A DNA stretch of 64,000 bases from Sulfitobacter sp. M05 (GTDB lineage: Bacteria; Pseudomonadota; Alphaproteobacteria; Rhodobacterales; Rhodobacteraceae), in contig NZ_JABEDH010000002.1 in NCBI RefSeq assembly GCF_029285175.1, forward strand, positions 806,001-870,000, read 5' to 3'. Shown piece after piece: positions 52,569 through 61,309 of the stretch. Position 1 is the first letter of the stretch. Every line of letters starts with the position of its first letter. A program made the position numbers and the translations under genes. The notes under the pieces were generated by a model. That model made no database searches. It was given only the letters and a program-made list of their open reading frames with translations, and was not told where the DNA came from.

Positions 52569-53751
52569 GATGGATAATCCTTGGCTGACAATCATCGGAA
52601 TGTCGGACGATACCGCAGGCACCTTGCCGCCCGCAAGCCGTGACGCGATTGCACAGGCTGAGGTGATCTTTGGCGGGCCGCGCCATCTTGAGCTGGTTGA
52701 AGCCGGCGCAAAAGGCCAACCTTGGCCGGTTCCCTTCAGCGTGGCACCGGTATTGGCCGCGAAAGGCAAGTGCTGTGTTGTGCTGGCCTCGGGCGATCCG
52801 TTCTGGTTTGGCGCAGGCGGCAGCCTGTCGGAGCATCTTTCTCGTGGAGAGTGGCAGGTCTTGCCCGCCCCATCGACCTTTCAACTGGTTGCCGGATACC
52901 TTGGCTGGCGGATGGAAACGCTCACCTGCCATGGGCTACACGCCGCCCCCTTTGAACGGCTGCGCAGGGTTCTGTCGCCGCAGGGACGTATGATTTGCCT
53001 GTTGCGTGACGCAGATGCCCCTGCAGCGTTGGCAAAATGGCTAACCGAACAAGGGGCAGGCGCGGCAGCCCTGCACGTCTGCGAACGGATGGGAGGGCCG
53101 CACCAGCGGGTCCGTGAAACCACAGCGGCAGAGTTTAACATCACCGCCATCGCCGCCCCCGTTGCCGTCGCCGTTGCATTGCCGTTCGATGTTGGGCTTT
53201 CGCGTGCCTCGGGCCTGCCCGATGACAGTTTCGCCCATGACGGCCAGATCACAAAACGCCCGGTGCGTGCGTTGACCCTTTCTGCGCTGGGCCCACGCCC
53301 GACAGAAACCCTGTGGGATATTGGGGCGGGATCAGGTTCTATTTCGGTGGAATGGTGCCTTGCTGGTGGGCAGGCCACGGCCTTTGAAATCAAACCCGAG
53401 CGGGCGGATAACATCGCCAGCAACATTCGGGACTTTGGCCTTGATCACTTGATGCGCGTGGTGACAGGCGCGTCGCTGGACACGATCCAGAACCACCCGA
53501 CCCCCGATGCGGTGTTTGTCGGAGGCGGCGGCACCGCAGAATTGTTCGAGAGGCTGTTTACAATTTTACCCAAAGGCACGCGCATTGTCGCCAATGGTGT
53601 TACCTTGGAAACCGAAACCTTGCTGGCCAATCTACAGGCCGAAAAGGGCGGAACGCTGTTGCGGATCGAACTGGCACAGGCGCAACCGCTGGGCCGTATG
53701 CGTGGCTGGCAATCTGCCCGTCCTGTTGTGCAGTGGAGTGTCACGCTATGA
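52567..53751 (+). CDS. cobL: precorrin-6Y C5,15-methyltransferase (decarboxylating) CobL
   Basis: Bifunctional enzyme of 394 residues: an N-terminal CbiE-like methylase (WLTIIGMSDDTAGTLPPAS; VLASGDPFWFGAGGSL) and a C-terminal CbiT-like Rossmann methyltransferase with decarboxylase role (ETLWDIGAGSGSISVEWCL near 260). A second in-frame ATG at 52570 is equally possible. Start codons of cobL and cobK overlap head to head, so no room remains for a separate promoter between them. Confidence 0.94.
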   Translation: MMDNPWLTIIGMSDDTAGTLPPASRDAIAQAEVIFGGPRHLELVEAGAKGQPWPVPFSVAPVLAAKGKCCVVLASGDPFWFGAGGSLSEHLSRGEWQVLPAPSTFQLVAGYLGWRMETLTCHGLHAAPFERLRRVLSPQGRMICLLRDADAPAALAKWLTEQGAGAAALHVCERMGGPHQRVRETTAAEFNITAIAAPVAVAVALPFDVGLSRASGLPDDSFAHDGQITKRPVRALTLSALGPRPTETLWDIGAGSGSISVEWCLAGGQATAFEIKPERADNIASNIRDFGLDHLMRVVTGASLDTIQNHPTPDAVFVGGGGTAELFERLFTILPKGTRIVANGVTLETETLLANLQAEKGGTLLRIELAQAQPLGRMRGWQSARPVVQWSVTL

Positions 53752-54134
53752 GGGTTTTGGGCATCGGTTTTCGCGCCACCGCTGATCTGGCAAGTTTGCA
53801 GGATGCCATGCGTCTGGCGCTAGAATCCGCCGGCCCCGCGAAAATTGACACCCTGGTGACCGAAGCGGCGAAATCGCGCGAAAAGGTATTTCAGGAATTT
53901 GCAGGGCTGATGGGCATCCCCGGCCTTGGGGTCACTCAGGCAGACCTGCAACAGATGATCACCCCCACCCAATCGCAACGCATTCAGGATAAGTTCGGGA
54001 CCGGATCGCTGGCCGAGGCTGCCGCCCTTGTCGCCGCCGGCCCGAATGCGCGGCTGGTTGCACCGCGCGTCGTCTCGGGTGATGCTAATGCCACTGCCGC
54101 CATCGCGCAAAACGTTGAGGAAAACCAAACATGA
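53748..54134 (+). CDS. cobE: cobalamin biosynthesis protein CobE (CbiG C-terminal domain)
   Basis: Protein of 128 residues matching the C-terminal domain of CbiG: start [19 protein letters not shown], then [16 protein letters not shown] and QADLQQM with GSLAEAAAL. In the aerobic pathway this stand-alone form is called CobE and its exact step is still unclear. Overlaps cobL and cobM by 4 bases each. Confidence 0.88.
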   Translation: MRVLGIGFRATADLASLQDAMRLALESAGPAKIDTLVTEAAKSREKVFQEFAGLMGIPGLGVTQADLQQMITPTQSQRIQDKFGTGSLAEAAALVAAGPNARLVAPRVVSGDANATAAIAQNVEENQT

Positions 54135-54916
54135 CTGTTCATTTTATCGGTGCGGGGCCCGGTGCGCCCGACCTGATCACCCTGCGCGGGCGTGACCTGA
54201 TCGCGGCCTGTCCGGTCTGTCTTTATGCCGGATCGCTGGTGCCTGAGGCATTGCTGGCGCATTGTCCGAAAGACGCGAAAATCGTCAATACCGCGCGGAT
54301 GTCACTGGATGAAATTATGGACGAAATCAGCGCGGCCCACGCGGCGGGCCACGACATCGCACGGTTGCATTCCGGTGATCTGTCGGTTTGGTCGGCCATG
54401 GGTGAACAGCTGCGTCGGCTGCGCGCCCTTGATATTCCTTATGACGTCACGCCGGGTGTGCCGTCCTTTGCCGCAGCCGCCGCTGCGTTGAACGCCGAGT
54501 TGACCTTGCCCGGTGTGGTGCAATCGGTTGTGCTGACCCGCACCTCTGGTCGCGCCACAGCGATGCCCGAAAGCGAGGCGCTGGAGAATTTTGCAAAAAC
54601 CGGTGCGACTCTTGCAATCCATTTGTCGGTGCATGTGCTTGATAAAGTGGTGGCCGATCTGACGCCGCATTACGGTGCGGATTGTCCGGTTGCGGTTGTC
54701 TGGCGGGCCAGCTGGCCGGATCAACGGGTGGTCAAGGCGACGTTGGAGACATTGAAAACCGCCATCGGTGCCGAGATGGAGCGCACCGCACTGATCCTTG
54801 TCGGCCATGCCATCGGTGCCGAGGACTTTGGCGAAAGCAGGCTTTATGCGGGGGATTACGACCGCCGTTTCCGTCCTGTGGGCACTGCCCCGCGATTCCC
54901 GGAGAGCGCCGAATGA
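54131..54916 (+). CDS. cobM: precorrin-4 C11-methyltransferase CobM
   Basis: SAM-dependent methyltransferase of 261 residues. [19 protein letters not shown] at the start, [22 protein letters not shown] near 76-97, then [19 protein letters not shown] typical of CobM/CbiF, and [17 protein letters not shown]. Acts after CobJ. Overlaps cobE and cobB by 4 bases each. Confidence 0.95.
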   Translation: MTVHFIGAGPGAPDLITLRGRDLIAACPVCLYAGSLVPEALLAHCPKDAKIVNTARMSLDEIMDEISAAHAAGHDIARLHSGDLSVWSAMGEQLRRLRALDIPYDVTPGVPSFAAAAAALNAELTLPGVVQSVVLTRTSGRATAMPESEALENFAKTGATLAIHLSVHVLDKVVADLTPHYGADCPVAVVWRASWPDQRVVKATLETLKTAIGAEMERTALILVGHAIGAEDFGESRLYAGDYDRRFRPVGTAPRFPESAE

Positions 54917-56238
54917 TCCCCCCCGGTCTGATGATTTCCGCGCCCGCCTCGGGCACTGGCAAAACCACATTGATGCTGGGCCTGTTGGCGGCGTTTCGGG
55001 CGCAGGGCGTCGAGGTGCAACCATTCAAAAGCGGCCCCGATTACATTGATCCGGCCTTTCACACGGCTGCGTCTGGACGGGCGTCTTTCAACCTCGACAG
55101 TTGGTCAATGGCGCGGCCAACAATCGACGGTCTGGTTGGCAACGCCGCTGGGGCGGACCTGATCCTTGCCGAAGGGTCGATGGGGCTTTTTGATGGGGTG
55201 GCAATACCGGGGGCCTGTGGCAACGGGGCCAGCGCGGATGTCGCCGCGTTGATGGGCTGGCCGGTGGTGCTGGTGCTGGATGTGTCCGGCGCGGCGCAAT
55301 CGGTGGCTGCGACGGCGCTGGGTTTCAAGATGATGCGCCCCGATGTGACGCTGGCCGGTGTGGTGCTGAACCGTGTGGCCTCGCCCCGTCACGAAGCTTT
55401 GGTGCGGGTCGGAATGGAGGCTGCGGGTGTGCGTGTTCTGGGCGTTCTGCCGCGGCGCAAAGAGATCGAGTTGCCCGAACGGCACCTCGGATTGGTGCAA
55501 GCCGGAGAGCAGGAGAACCTGCCCGATATCCTTGCCGGCGCTGGTGCCTTTGTCAGCGAACATGTTGACCTTGACGCCCTGCGCGCCGCCGCTGCGGGGA
55601 CGTTGCAAGATGCCCCGGCACCTGCAACGGTCATTCCACCCGGCCAGCGTATTGCACTGGCACAGGACGCTGCCTTTGCTTTTGTTTATCCACATCTTCT
55701 GGCGGGCTGGCGGGTTGCCGGTGCCGAGGTTCTACCGTTTTCGCCATTGGCCAATGAGGCCCCTGATCCTACTGCTGATGTCTGTTGGTTGCCGGGGGGT
55801 TACCCAGAACTTCACGCCGGTACCCTTGCCGCCGCCACAAATTTTCGCACAGGTATTCAACAGTTTGCGCAACAAAAACAGGTGCATGGCGAATGCGGCG
55901 GGTACATGGCGATGGGGGCCGGATTGGTAGACAAGGAAGGGGGGCGTCACGAAATGACGGGCCTTCTGGCGCTGGAAACTTCATTCGAGAAACGCAAATT
56001 CCATCTTGGTTATCGTAAGGCGACCCTGAATGCGCCGATCCCTGGTTTTGACGGGCAGGCGCGGTTGCGGGGCCATGAGTTTCACTATGCAACCATCCTG
56101 AAAGAGCCTGACGCACCGCTGGCAAAAATTTGCGACAGCAATGACATAGAGGTGGGCGAAACCGGATCGACACGGACATTTGAGGGCGGCGGTCGGGCCA
56201 CCGGCACCTTCTTTCATATGATCGGAGAAGAGGGATGA
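54913..56238 (+). CDS. cobB: hydrogenobyrinic acid a,c-diamide synthase CobB
   Basis: ATP- and glutamine-dependent amidase of 441 residues. N-terminal P-loop domain: [35 protein letters not shown] and [10 protein letters not shown]-terminal glutamine amidotransferase domain: [13 protein letters not shown] and [12 protein letters not shown] with the nucleophile cysteine near residue 325. The ATG at 54913 overlaps the cobM stop. It amidates the a and c side chains just before cobalt insertion by CobN. Confidence 0.95.
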   Translation: MIPPGLMISAPASGTGKTTLMLGLLAAFRAQGVEVQPFKSGPDYIDPAFHTAASGRASFNLDSWSMARPTIDGLVGNAAGADLILAEGSMGLFDGVAIPGACGNGASADVAALMGWPVVLVLDVSGAAQSVAATALGFKMMRPDVTLAGVVLNRVASPRHEALVRVGMEAAGVRVLGVLPRRKEIELPERHLGLVQAGEQENLPDILAGAGAFVSEHVDLDALRAAAAGTLQDAPAPATVIPPGQRIALAQDAAFAFVYPHLLAGWRVAGAEVLPFSPLANEAPDPTADVCWLPGGYPELHAGTLAAATNFRTGIQQFAQQKQVHGECGGYMAMGAGLVDKEGGRHEMTGLLALETSFEKRKFHLGYRKATLNAPIPGFDGQARLRGHEFHYATILKEPDAPLAKICDSNDIEVGETGSTRTFEGGGRATGTFFHMIGEEG

Positions 56239-56960
56239 GCGGCTTTGTCTCTTTCGTGTCTTCCGGCCCGGGTGATCCCGAGCTGTTGACCGTCAAGGCG
56301 GTGGACCGGCTGCAAAAGGCAGAAGCCGTATTGTTTGACGACCTCAGCGCGGGGCCTATCCTTGAACATGCAGGCCCTGATGCGGATCTGATCGGCGTGG
56401 GCAAGCGGGCCGGGCGGGCATCGCCCAAGCAACACCACGTGTCACAGGTTCTGGTGGAACACGCCAAAGCAGGATTGCGGGTTGTGCGGCTGAAATCCGG
56501 TGACAGCGGCATGTTCGGACGGCTTGAGGAAGAGACGACGGCGTTGAAAGCGGCGGGCATCCCCTTTGAAATCATCCCCGGTGTGACCTCGGCCTCGGCG
56601 GCGGCAGCGGCGGCGGGTTTACCGTTAACACGCCGTCTGACTGCGCGACGGGTGCAATTCATCACCGGTGCGGATGTTACCGGCGATTTGCCCAGCGATG
56701 TGAACATGGCTGCCCTTGCCGATCCGGCGGCCACCACTGTTGTTTACATGGGCAAACGGACCTTTGCAGGACTGGCGGCGCGGCTGGTTGAACACGGCTT
56801 GCCCGGTGACACACCCGCGATGTTGGCCGAGGCGGTGTCGACGCCTGCCGAAAAACTGACCCGCTATACAATCACAAGCCTTGCCGCGCATTTGGAGACG
56901 ACCAGCAGCACAACGCCTGCGCTGATCTTTTACGGTCCCTTGGCGGAGCCGGAAGAGTGA
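56235..56960 (+). CDS. cobA: uroporphyrinogen-III C-methyltransferase (SUMT)
   Basis: SAM-dependent methyltransferase of 241 residues that makes precorrin-2, the branch point into corrins. Start FVSSGPGDPELLTVKAVDRL, then RLKSGDSGMFGRLEEET near 84, IIPGVTSASAAAAAAGLPLTRR near 111-132 and TTVVYMGKRT. No CysG-type dehydrogenase domain is attached, in line with a dedicated cobalamin role. Overlaps its neighbours by 4 bases. Confidence 0.94.
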   Translation: MSGFVSFVSSGPGDPELLTVKAVDRLQKAEAVLFDDLSAGPILEHAGPDADLIGVGKRAGRASPKQHHVSQVLVEHAKAGLRVVRLKSGDSGMFGRLEEETTALKAAGIPFEIIPGVTSASAAAAAAGLPLTRRLTARRVQFITGADVTGDLPSDVNMAALADPAATTVVYMGKRTFAGLAARLVEHGLPGDTPAMLAEAVSTPAEKLTRYTITSLAAHLETTSSTTPALIFYGPLAEPEE

Positions 56961-57259
56961 AAGTTTCGGTTTGCAGTTCCTGCGCACCCGAGGCGCGGTT
57001 TGTCGATTTCCTGCGCGATGGGTTGCAAGGGGTCGAGGTGGAAAGTGTCGAGTGCATGTCCGGCTGTACCCGCGCTCAGACGGTGGCCTTTCGCGAAAGC
57101 GGCAAGGTCGCCTATCTGTTTGGTGATCTGACCCGCGACGATCTGGCCGAGTTGCAGAACTTCATCACCCTTTACACCGCGTCCGAGGACGGCACCTTTG
57201 CCGACGCGCGCGTCTTGGGCAGCTTGCGCACCAAAGCCATTGCGCGCATTCCGGGGTAA
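56957..57259 (+). CDS. DUF1636 metal-binding-like protein (second copy)
   Basis: Protein of 100 residues, paralogue of the one at 43970. It has the cysteine pair CSSCAPEA at the start and ECMSGCTRAQTVAFRESGKVAYLFGDL, with the same order of four cysteines but a shorter N-terminus. It is locked between cobA and cobF by a 4-base overlap and a 4-base gap. A redox or iron-sulfur role in corrin synthesis is possible but not shown. Confidence 0.8.
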   Translation: MKVSVCSSCAPEARFVDFLRDGLQGVEVESVECMSGCTRAQTVAFRESGKVAYLFGDLTRDDLAELQNFITLYTASEDGTFADARVLGSLRTKAIARIPG

Positions 57260-57263
57260 TCTG

Positions 57264-58001
57264 ATGCAATTGACACTTATCGGTATTGGCACGGGCAACC
57301 CCGATCACCTGACGCTTCAGGCGGTGCGGGCGATCAACGCGCAAGACATGATCTTGATCCCGCGCAAAGGGAAGGGCAAGGCCGATTTGGCAGAGCTGCG
57401 CCGCGCGATTTGCGACGCGGTTCTGACCAACACCAGCACCCGCATTGTGGAATTCGATCTGCCGGTGCGTGACGAGGCAACGCCGGATTACCGCCAACGG
57501 GTGGACGATTGGCATGATGCAATTGCACGGGCTTGGACCGAGGCTATGGGGGCTGGCGCAACGGGCAATGTGGCGCTGTTGGTCTGGGGCGATCCATCGC
57601 TTTATGACAGCACCTTGCGGATTGCTGCGCGACTTGATCCTGCCCCGCAGATAACGGTGATTCCGGGCATCACATCCTTGCAGGCGCTGACCGCAGCCCA
57701 TGCGATCCCGATCAATGATATCGGCGCCCCCTTTGTGGTCACAACGGGCCGGCGGTTGCGCGATGAGGGCTGGCCGGCAGGTGTGGACACGCTGGCGATC
57801 ATGCTGGACGGCACCTGCGCATTCCAGACCCTGCCGCCGGAGGGGGTGCATATCTGGTGGGGCGGATATGTTGGCATGAAAGAACAGATCATCTGTGAAG
57901 GGGCTTTGGCCGAGGTTGGCGACCGGATCATTCAAATGCGGGCAGAGGCACGTGCGAACCATGGCTGGATCATGGACATCTATATCTTGCGCAAGGTCTG
58001 A
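57264..58001 (+). CDS. cobF: precorrin-6A synthase (deacetylating) CobF
   Basis: SAM-dependent C1-methyltransferase of 245 residues, specific to the aerobic pathway. Start LIGIGTGNPDHLTLQAVRAIN, then ILIPRKGKGKADLAELRR (CobF-type), VALLVWGDPSLYDSTLRIAARL near 95-116 and the end GWIMDIYILRKV. The ATG at 57264 is 4 bases after the DUF1636 stop. It is the last gene of the cob run. Confidence 0.95.
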   Translation: MQLTLIGIGTGNPDHLTLQAVRAINAQDMILIPRKGKGKADLAELRRAICDAVLTNTSTRIVEFDLPVRDEATPDYRQRVDDWHDAIARAWTEAMGAGATGNVALLVWGDPSLYDSTLRIAARLDPAPQITVIPGITSLQALTAAHAIPINDIGAPFVVTTGRRLRDEGWPAGVDTLAIMLDGTCAFQTLPPEGVHIWWGGYVGMKEQIICEGALAEVGDRIIQMRAEARANHGWIMDIYILRKV

Positions 58002-58022
58002 GGGACGGCGCGGCGCAGGGGC

Positions 58023-58445
58023 TCACCCGTCGGGGTCAACCTTGCCGCGCATTGCTTTGACGTCGCCGCGTACCTTCTTGGCCTTTAACCGGCGTTTCTT
58101 TGACCCTAGCGTCGGGCGCGTGGCGATCCGCCGTTTCGGCGGGGTCAGCGCTTGCGTGATCAAGGCCACCAACCGGTCCCGTGCGATATCGCGGTTGCGG
58201 GCCTGACTGCGGGTCTCGTCACATTGGATCACCAATGCACCCTCGTTGGTCCAGCGCCGTCCGGCCAAGCGACGCAGCCTTGTTTTCACGGGGGCGGGCA
58301 AGGAGGGTGAGGTCGCGGCCTCGAACCGCAGCTCAACCGCCGAAGACACTTTGTTCACGTTCTGCCCGCCGGGGCCGGAAGCGCGGACAAATTGTTCGGA
58401 AAGTTCCCAGTCCTGAATGCTGATGGTGTCGTTGATGCGTAACAT
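58023..58445 (-). CDS. arfB: alternative ribosome-rescue factor ArfB (YaeJ)
   Basis: Peptidyl-tRNA hydrolase of 140 residues that frees ribosomes stalled at mRNA ends. The catalytic GGQ is near residue 26 in ASGPGGQNVNKVSS. The C-terminal tail is strongly basic (LGSKKRRLKAKKVRGDVKAMRG), the part that enters the empty mRNA channel. The ATG at 58445 follows AAAGG. It lies 86 bases downstream of a terminator hairpin closing a structured RNA locus. Confidence 0.94.
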   Translation of the reverse strand: MLRINDTISIQDWELSEQFVRASGPGGQNVNKVSSAVELRFEAATSPSLPAPVKTRLRRLAGRRWTNEGALVIQCDETRSQARNRDIARDRLVALITQALTPPKRRIATRPTLGSKKRRLKAKKVRGDVKAMRGKVDPDG

Positions 58446-58530
58446 GCGGCCTTTGTTGCATTCTGTGCGGCGAAGGTCAAAACGCCGTGGCATCGGGCAT
58501 CAAAATTAGGCGAGGCCCGGAAAACGAAAT

Positions 58531-58557
58531 GGGCCGCCCCGTATACCGGAGCGGCCC
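58531..58557 (-). terminator. rho-independent terminator of the structured RNA locus
   Basis: On the minus strand GGGCCGCTCCG pairs with CGGGGCGGCCC around a 5-base loop, 11 pairs including one U-G wobble, followed by ATTTCGTTTT. On the plus strand the wobble pair would be a C-A mismatch and no T tract follows, so the signal belongs to leftward transcripts. Confidence 0.8.
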
Positions 58558-58735
58558 AAATGAATGGCTTAAGGAGGGGATCGGTTAGACCGAAATCCAC
58601 TCAGGCTGTTCAACCGTCAGGGGCTGCCCTAACGGGATACCTCCCAAGCTGTTCCGACACCTCGCTCCAGTACCTTTCTTGACACTAGATCACCTCCTTT
58701 ACATTTGTTGAACTCACCTGAATCGTTGCACAGGT
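58558..58735 (-). ncRNA. candidate structured RNA or arfB leader
   Basis: Leftward RNA of about 180 bases within the 340-base gap between the queuosine transporter gene and arfB. Two arms, AAGGAGGTGATC (58699-58688) and GATCCCCTCCTT (58582-58571), can close the whole element with 11 of 12 pairs. Inside lie an 8-pair hairpin with loop CAGC (about 58616-58635) and TCGGT-TAG-ACCGA (58581-58593, plus-strand spelling). A terminator follows. The 5' end and promoter are not clear; a TTGAAA at about 58741 is only a guess. It carries a short frame with an ideal ribosome site. Confidence 0.5.
58629..58685 (-). CDS. 18-codon frame with ideal ribosome binding site
   Basis: GTG-started frame MSRKVLERGVGTAWEVSR inside the structured RNA. 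Upstream, AAAGGAGGTGATC is fully complementary to the usual 16S rRNA 3' tail, at a spacing of 7 from AGGAGG. The same stretch is one arm of the closing stem, so translation and folding exclude each other. It may be a leader peptide rather than a functional protein. Confidence 0.4.
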   Translation of the reverse strand: MSRKVLERGVGTAWEVSR

Positions 58736-58785
58736 TTTTCAAAACACAAAGAACTTTTTTGATCTATTTGTCGTTACCCGTGGGA

Positions 58786-59406
58786 TTAACCGGCGCGCAA
58801 CATGCGTGATGTCAAGACGCGGAAGGGGATCAGAGCCAGCAAGGCGATTCCTAGTTTCACGGCCCAATCCGCCACTGCCAGCGACACCCAAAGCGGTGCA
58901 ACAGGTCCACTGCCAAGGATCGGCAACATTTCCGAGGCCCAGCTGACATCCGTTGCAGGATGGATAAAGCTGAACGCACCGGAGAAGGCGACAGAGAAGA
59001 ACAGAGCGGTATCCAGCGTGCCCCCGATCAGCGTGCTAAGCAAGGGTGCCCGCCACCATGCGCCACTGCGCAGGGCCGCGAAGATCGACACATCCAGCAA
59101 CTGGGCGATAAGGAAAGCGAGACCAGACGCGATGGCGATCCGTACCGTGACCAGGGGGCCAAATTCGCCCATGATCTGCGTCCCGATAAGCGAACAGACC
59201 AGCCCGACGCCAAAGCCAACAAGGACCACGCGCCGTGCGGCGGCGGTGCCATAGACGCGGTTCATCACATCGGTGACCAGAAAGGCCAGCGGGTAGGTGA
59301 ATGCGCCATAGGTCAGCCATTGACCGTACAGAAATTGAACAAGGATATTCGAGGCCACGACAATGGCGGCCATGGCAATGATGCCGGGGAGAGTACTACG
59401 TGTCAT
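58786..59406 (-). CDS. queuosine precursor transporter (VUT/YhhQ family)
   Basis: Inner-membrane protein of 206 residues with about six helices. Family features: ASNILVQFL near 17, YPLAFLVTDVMNRVYG near 37, IASGLAFLIAQLLDVSIFAALR near 91 and the loop GAWWRAPLLSTLIGGTLDTALFF. E. coli YhhQ imports preQ0/preQ1 for tRNA queuosine. The ATG at 59406 is chosen; the longer frame has no membrane character. A possible preQ1 aptamer lies directly upstream. Confidence 0.9.
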   Translation of the reverse strand: MTRSTLPGIIAMAAIVVASNILVQFLYGQWLTYGAFTYPLAFLVTDVMNRVYGTAAARRVVLVGFGVGLVCSLIGTQIMGEFGPLVTVRIAIASGLAFLIAQLLDVSIFAALRSGAWWRAPLLSTLIGGTLDTALFFSVAFSGAFSFIHPATDVSWASEMLPILGSGPVAPLWVSLAVADWAVKLGIALLALIPFRVLTSRMLRAG

Positions 59407-59413
59407 AATATAA

Positions 59414-59447
59414 AACCGTTTTTTGCAAGGGTGCGGCGACTTGGCCT
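59414..59447 (-). promoter_or_regulatory. possible preQ1-I-type riboswitch aptamer
   Basis: Minus-strand CAAG-TCGCCGCACC-CTTG followed by CAAAAAACGG, ending about 10 bases before the transporter ATG. CAAG/CTTG form a short stem, CCG in the loop can pair with CGG after the A-rich tail, giving the small H-type pseudoknot layout of preQ1-I aptamers; the loop start TCGC resembles class I type 2. The stem is short and the match is by eye only. Confidence 0.35.
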
Positions 59448-59498
59448 GCGGGTATCGCAGACTGGGGCGCTTTAGGCCTTTGTCAGCGGCAAGGCAAG

Positions 59499-60395
59499 TC
59501 ATTCCGAAACGGCGAACTCAACGATCTGTGTAGTCTGTAGCGGGAAAAAGTTGTCATCCGAGATCAGGGTCAGCCGCGTGGCACCGGATTTGTCCTGCCA
59601 AACGCTGAGCGCCTCAAGGTTGTCAAAACGGGCCGGAAACGTGGTCAGAAGAACCTCGGCCCTGATGGGGGCTGTGTTCAGATCCAGACGTCTGATCCGG
59701 TTGCGAAACCCTAAAGGGGTCACTGCGCGCTCCAAAAGGTACAGTCGGCCTTGGTCATCGAAATCGGCACCTACAGGTCGGAAAGGACCGGGCAAAGGCA
59801 CGCGGTGGGTGATCTGCCAGCGGTCTTTGTCAAAGACATAGAGTGGTGTTGTCCCAGTAGCATCCGCCGCTGCCTCGGAAATGGTGAACAGCCTGCCATC
59901 GGGGTGGATTGCGAGGGCTTCCAAGCCGGTGTTCTTGGCCTGTCTCGCAAAGTCGGGATGGCGTGGCAGGTCAATGGTGACACCGGTTTCAGTGTTTAGA
60001 CGCGCGACCCGGTGTTCCAGTTCAAAAGAGATATAGACGCTGCCATCGAGGGCAATGGCCAACCCTTCAATATCACGGAAACGGGATTTCAGGGGGCTGC
60101 CCTGTGCATCGAACATTTCACTGTGGGACAGGGGCGACAGGGCTTGCAAGACATCGGTGTCGCGGATCAGCGCCACCTCCGCCAATGTGCCGCGGTCTGA
60201 CAGGATGGTCATAAAACTGCCATCTTGCGACAACTCCAGACCAGAGAACCCGCCAAACCATGCGGCATCCCATTCCCATGTGACTGTGGATACCAGACGC
60301 AGGGAAGGCTCCGCGCGGGCGGGCAAGGTGGTGCCCCATAGCACCACCATCAAAGCACAAACGAGGCGTCTCAGTTGCCCAGAACCGCCTTGCAC
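59499..60395 (-). CDS. exported esterase-like phytase-domain protein
   Basis: Secreted protein of 298 residues. A signal peptide (LVCALMVVLWGTTLPARA) is followed by a beta-propeller-like domain with the esterase-like/phytase features: WFGGFSGLELSQDGSFMTILSDRGTLAEV near 43-71, FRDIEGLAIALDGSVYISFE, NTGLEALAIHPDGRL and FDNLEALSVWQDKSG. Substrate unknown. Its GTG start overlaps the end of mepA by 25 bases. Confidence 0.82.
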   Translation of the reverse strand: MQGGSGQLRRLVCALMVVLWGTTLPARAEPSLRLVSTVTWEWDAAWFGGFSGLELSQDGSFMTILSDRGTLAEVALIRDTDVLQALSPLSHSEMFDAQGSPLKSRFRDIEGLAIALDGSVYISFELEHRVARLNTETGVTIDLPRHPDFARQAKNTGLEALAIHPDGRLFTISEAAADATGTTPLYVFDKDRWQITHRVPLPGPFRPVGADFDDQGRLYLLERAVTPLGFRNRIRRLDLNTAPIRAEVLLTTFPARFDNLEALSVWQDKSGATRLTLISDDNFFPLQTTQIVEFAVSE

Positions 60396-61309
60396 TGTGC
60401 CGGCAGGTCCGCCAGCACCAGTTCGCGGCGGGGCGGCTTGGGTTTGGCGTTAGGGTCTTTCGGTTTTGGTTTCGGCGGGTTCAGGATGTTGGCCTGCCAC
60501 TGACGTGCATCTGCACAACCATCACCGGCGGGGGGTGGGTTTTGGTTCACACATCCCCTCACACCCTTGGGACAGTTCAGGCGGACATGGAAATGATAGT
60601 GGTGGCCGTACCATGGCCGGATTTTCCGCAGATAGCTGCGGTCGCCCCTTTCATCCTTGCACATCTGTACCTTGGCACCGGGAAAGACGAAAATACGCGC
60701 GGTACGTGGGTCTTTGGCGGCGGCCTTGAGGATGTTGTGATGTGCGCGTGTCCACGAGCTGTTTACATAGGCCCCTCTGGAGCGGCGCATGGAAATGGAC
60801 GAAATGTTCTCGCGCTGTTTACGACTAAGGCCCAGCGATTTGGGCGGCAGCATCCAGATATCGGCATCCAGCCCGATCTGATGGCTGCGGTGCCCGGTCA
60901 ACATCGGGCCGCCACGCGGCTGGCTCATATCCCCGACATAAAGCCCTTCCCAACCGGGTTGGGTTGCGGCGAACGCCGACAGTTTCTTGACCATATCAAC
61001 GGTTTCGGGGTGGGCCCAGTTGCGATTGCGCGACAGCCGCATGGCCTGCCATGTTGGGCCGGTTTCGGGCAATTGTACCCCTCCGGCAAGGCACCCTTTG
61101 GCATAGCTGCCAAAAGCCGCAGGGCTTTGCGACGACGCAAAGGATTTCGCCCCGAACAGCTTTTTCGCCTGCACCCTGCTGAGGGCACCACCAGAGGACC
61201 CGATGGTCGGCAAAACCTGTTTGGCCCCGCTGATGTCACGGCCACCCCCGCCACAAGAGGCAAGAACAACCGCCAGAGCGGCACAGATCAAAACGCGGGC
61301 AGGGGTCAT
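60371..61309 (-). CDS. mepA: penicillin-insensitive murein endopeptidase MepA
   Basis: Periplasmic LAS-type metallopeptidase of 312 residues cutting D,D and L,D cross-links in peptidoglycan. A lipoprotein signal with lipobox VLASC is at about residue 19. Zinc ligands lie in HRSHQIGLDADIWM near 140-153 and the second histidine in the C-terminal WYGHHYHFHVRL. The ATG at 61309 overlaps the stop of the MFS gene. Confidence 0.92.
   Translation of the reverse strand: MTPARVLICAALAVVLASCGGGGRDISGAKQVLPTIGSSGGALSRVQAKKLFGAKSFASSQSPAAFGSYAKGCLAGGVQLPETGPTWQAMRLSRNRNWAHPETVDMVKKLSAFAATQPGWEGLYVGDMSQPRGGPMLTGHRSHQIGLDADIWMLPPKSLGLSRKQRENISSISMRRSRGAYVNSSWTRAHHNILKAAAKDPRTARIFVFPGAKVQMCKDERGDRSYLRKIRPWYGHHYHFHVRLNCPKGVRGCVNQNPPPAGDGCADARQWQANILNPPKPKPKDPNAKPKPPRRELVLADLPAQCKAVLGN

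Noticed and set aside
58688-58700. Plus-strand GATCACCTCCTTT as a fragment of a 16S rRNA 3' end
   Set aside because: Only the last 13 bases match the 16S tail and no other rRNA sequence is nearby. On the minus strand it is simply an ideal ribosome binding site.
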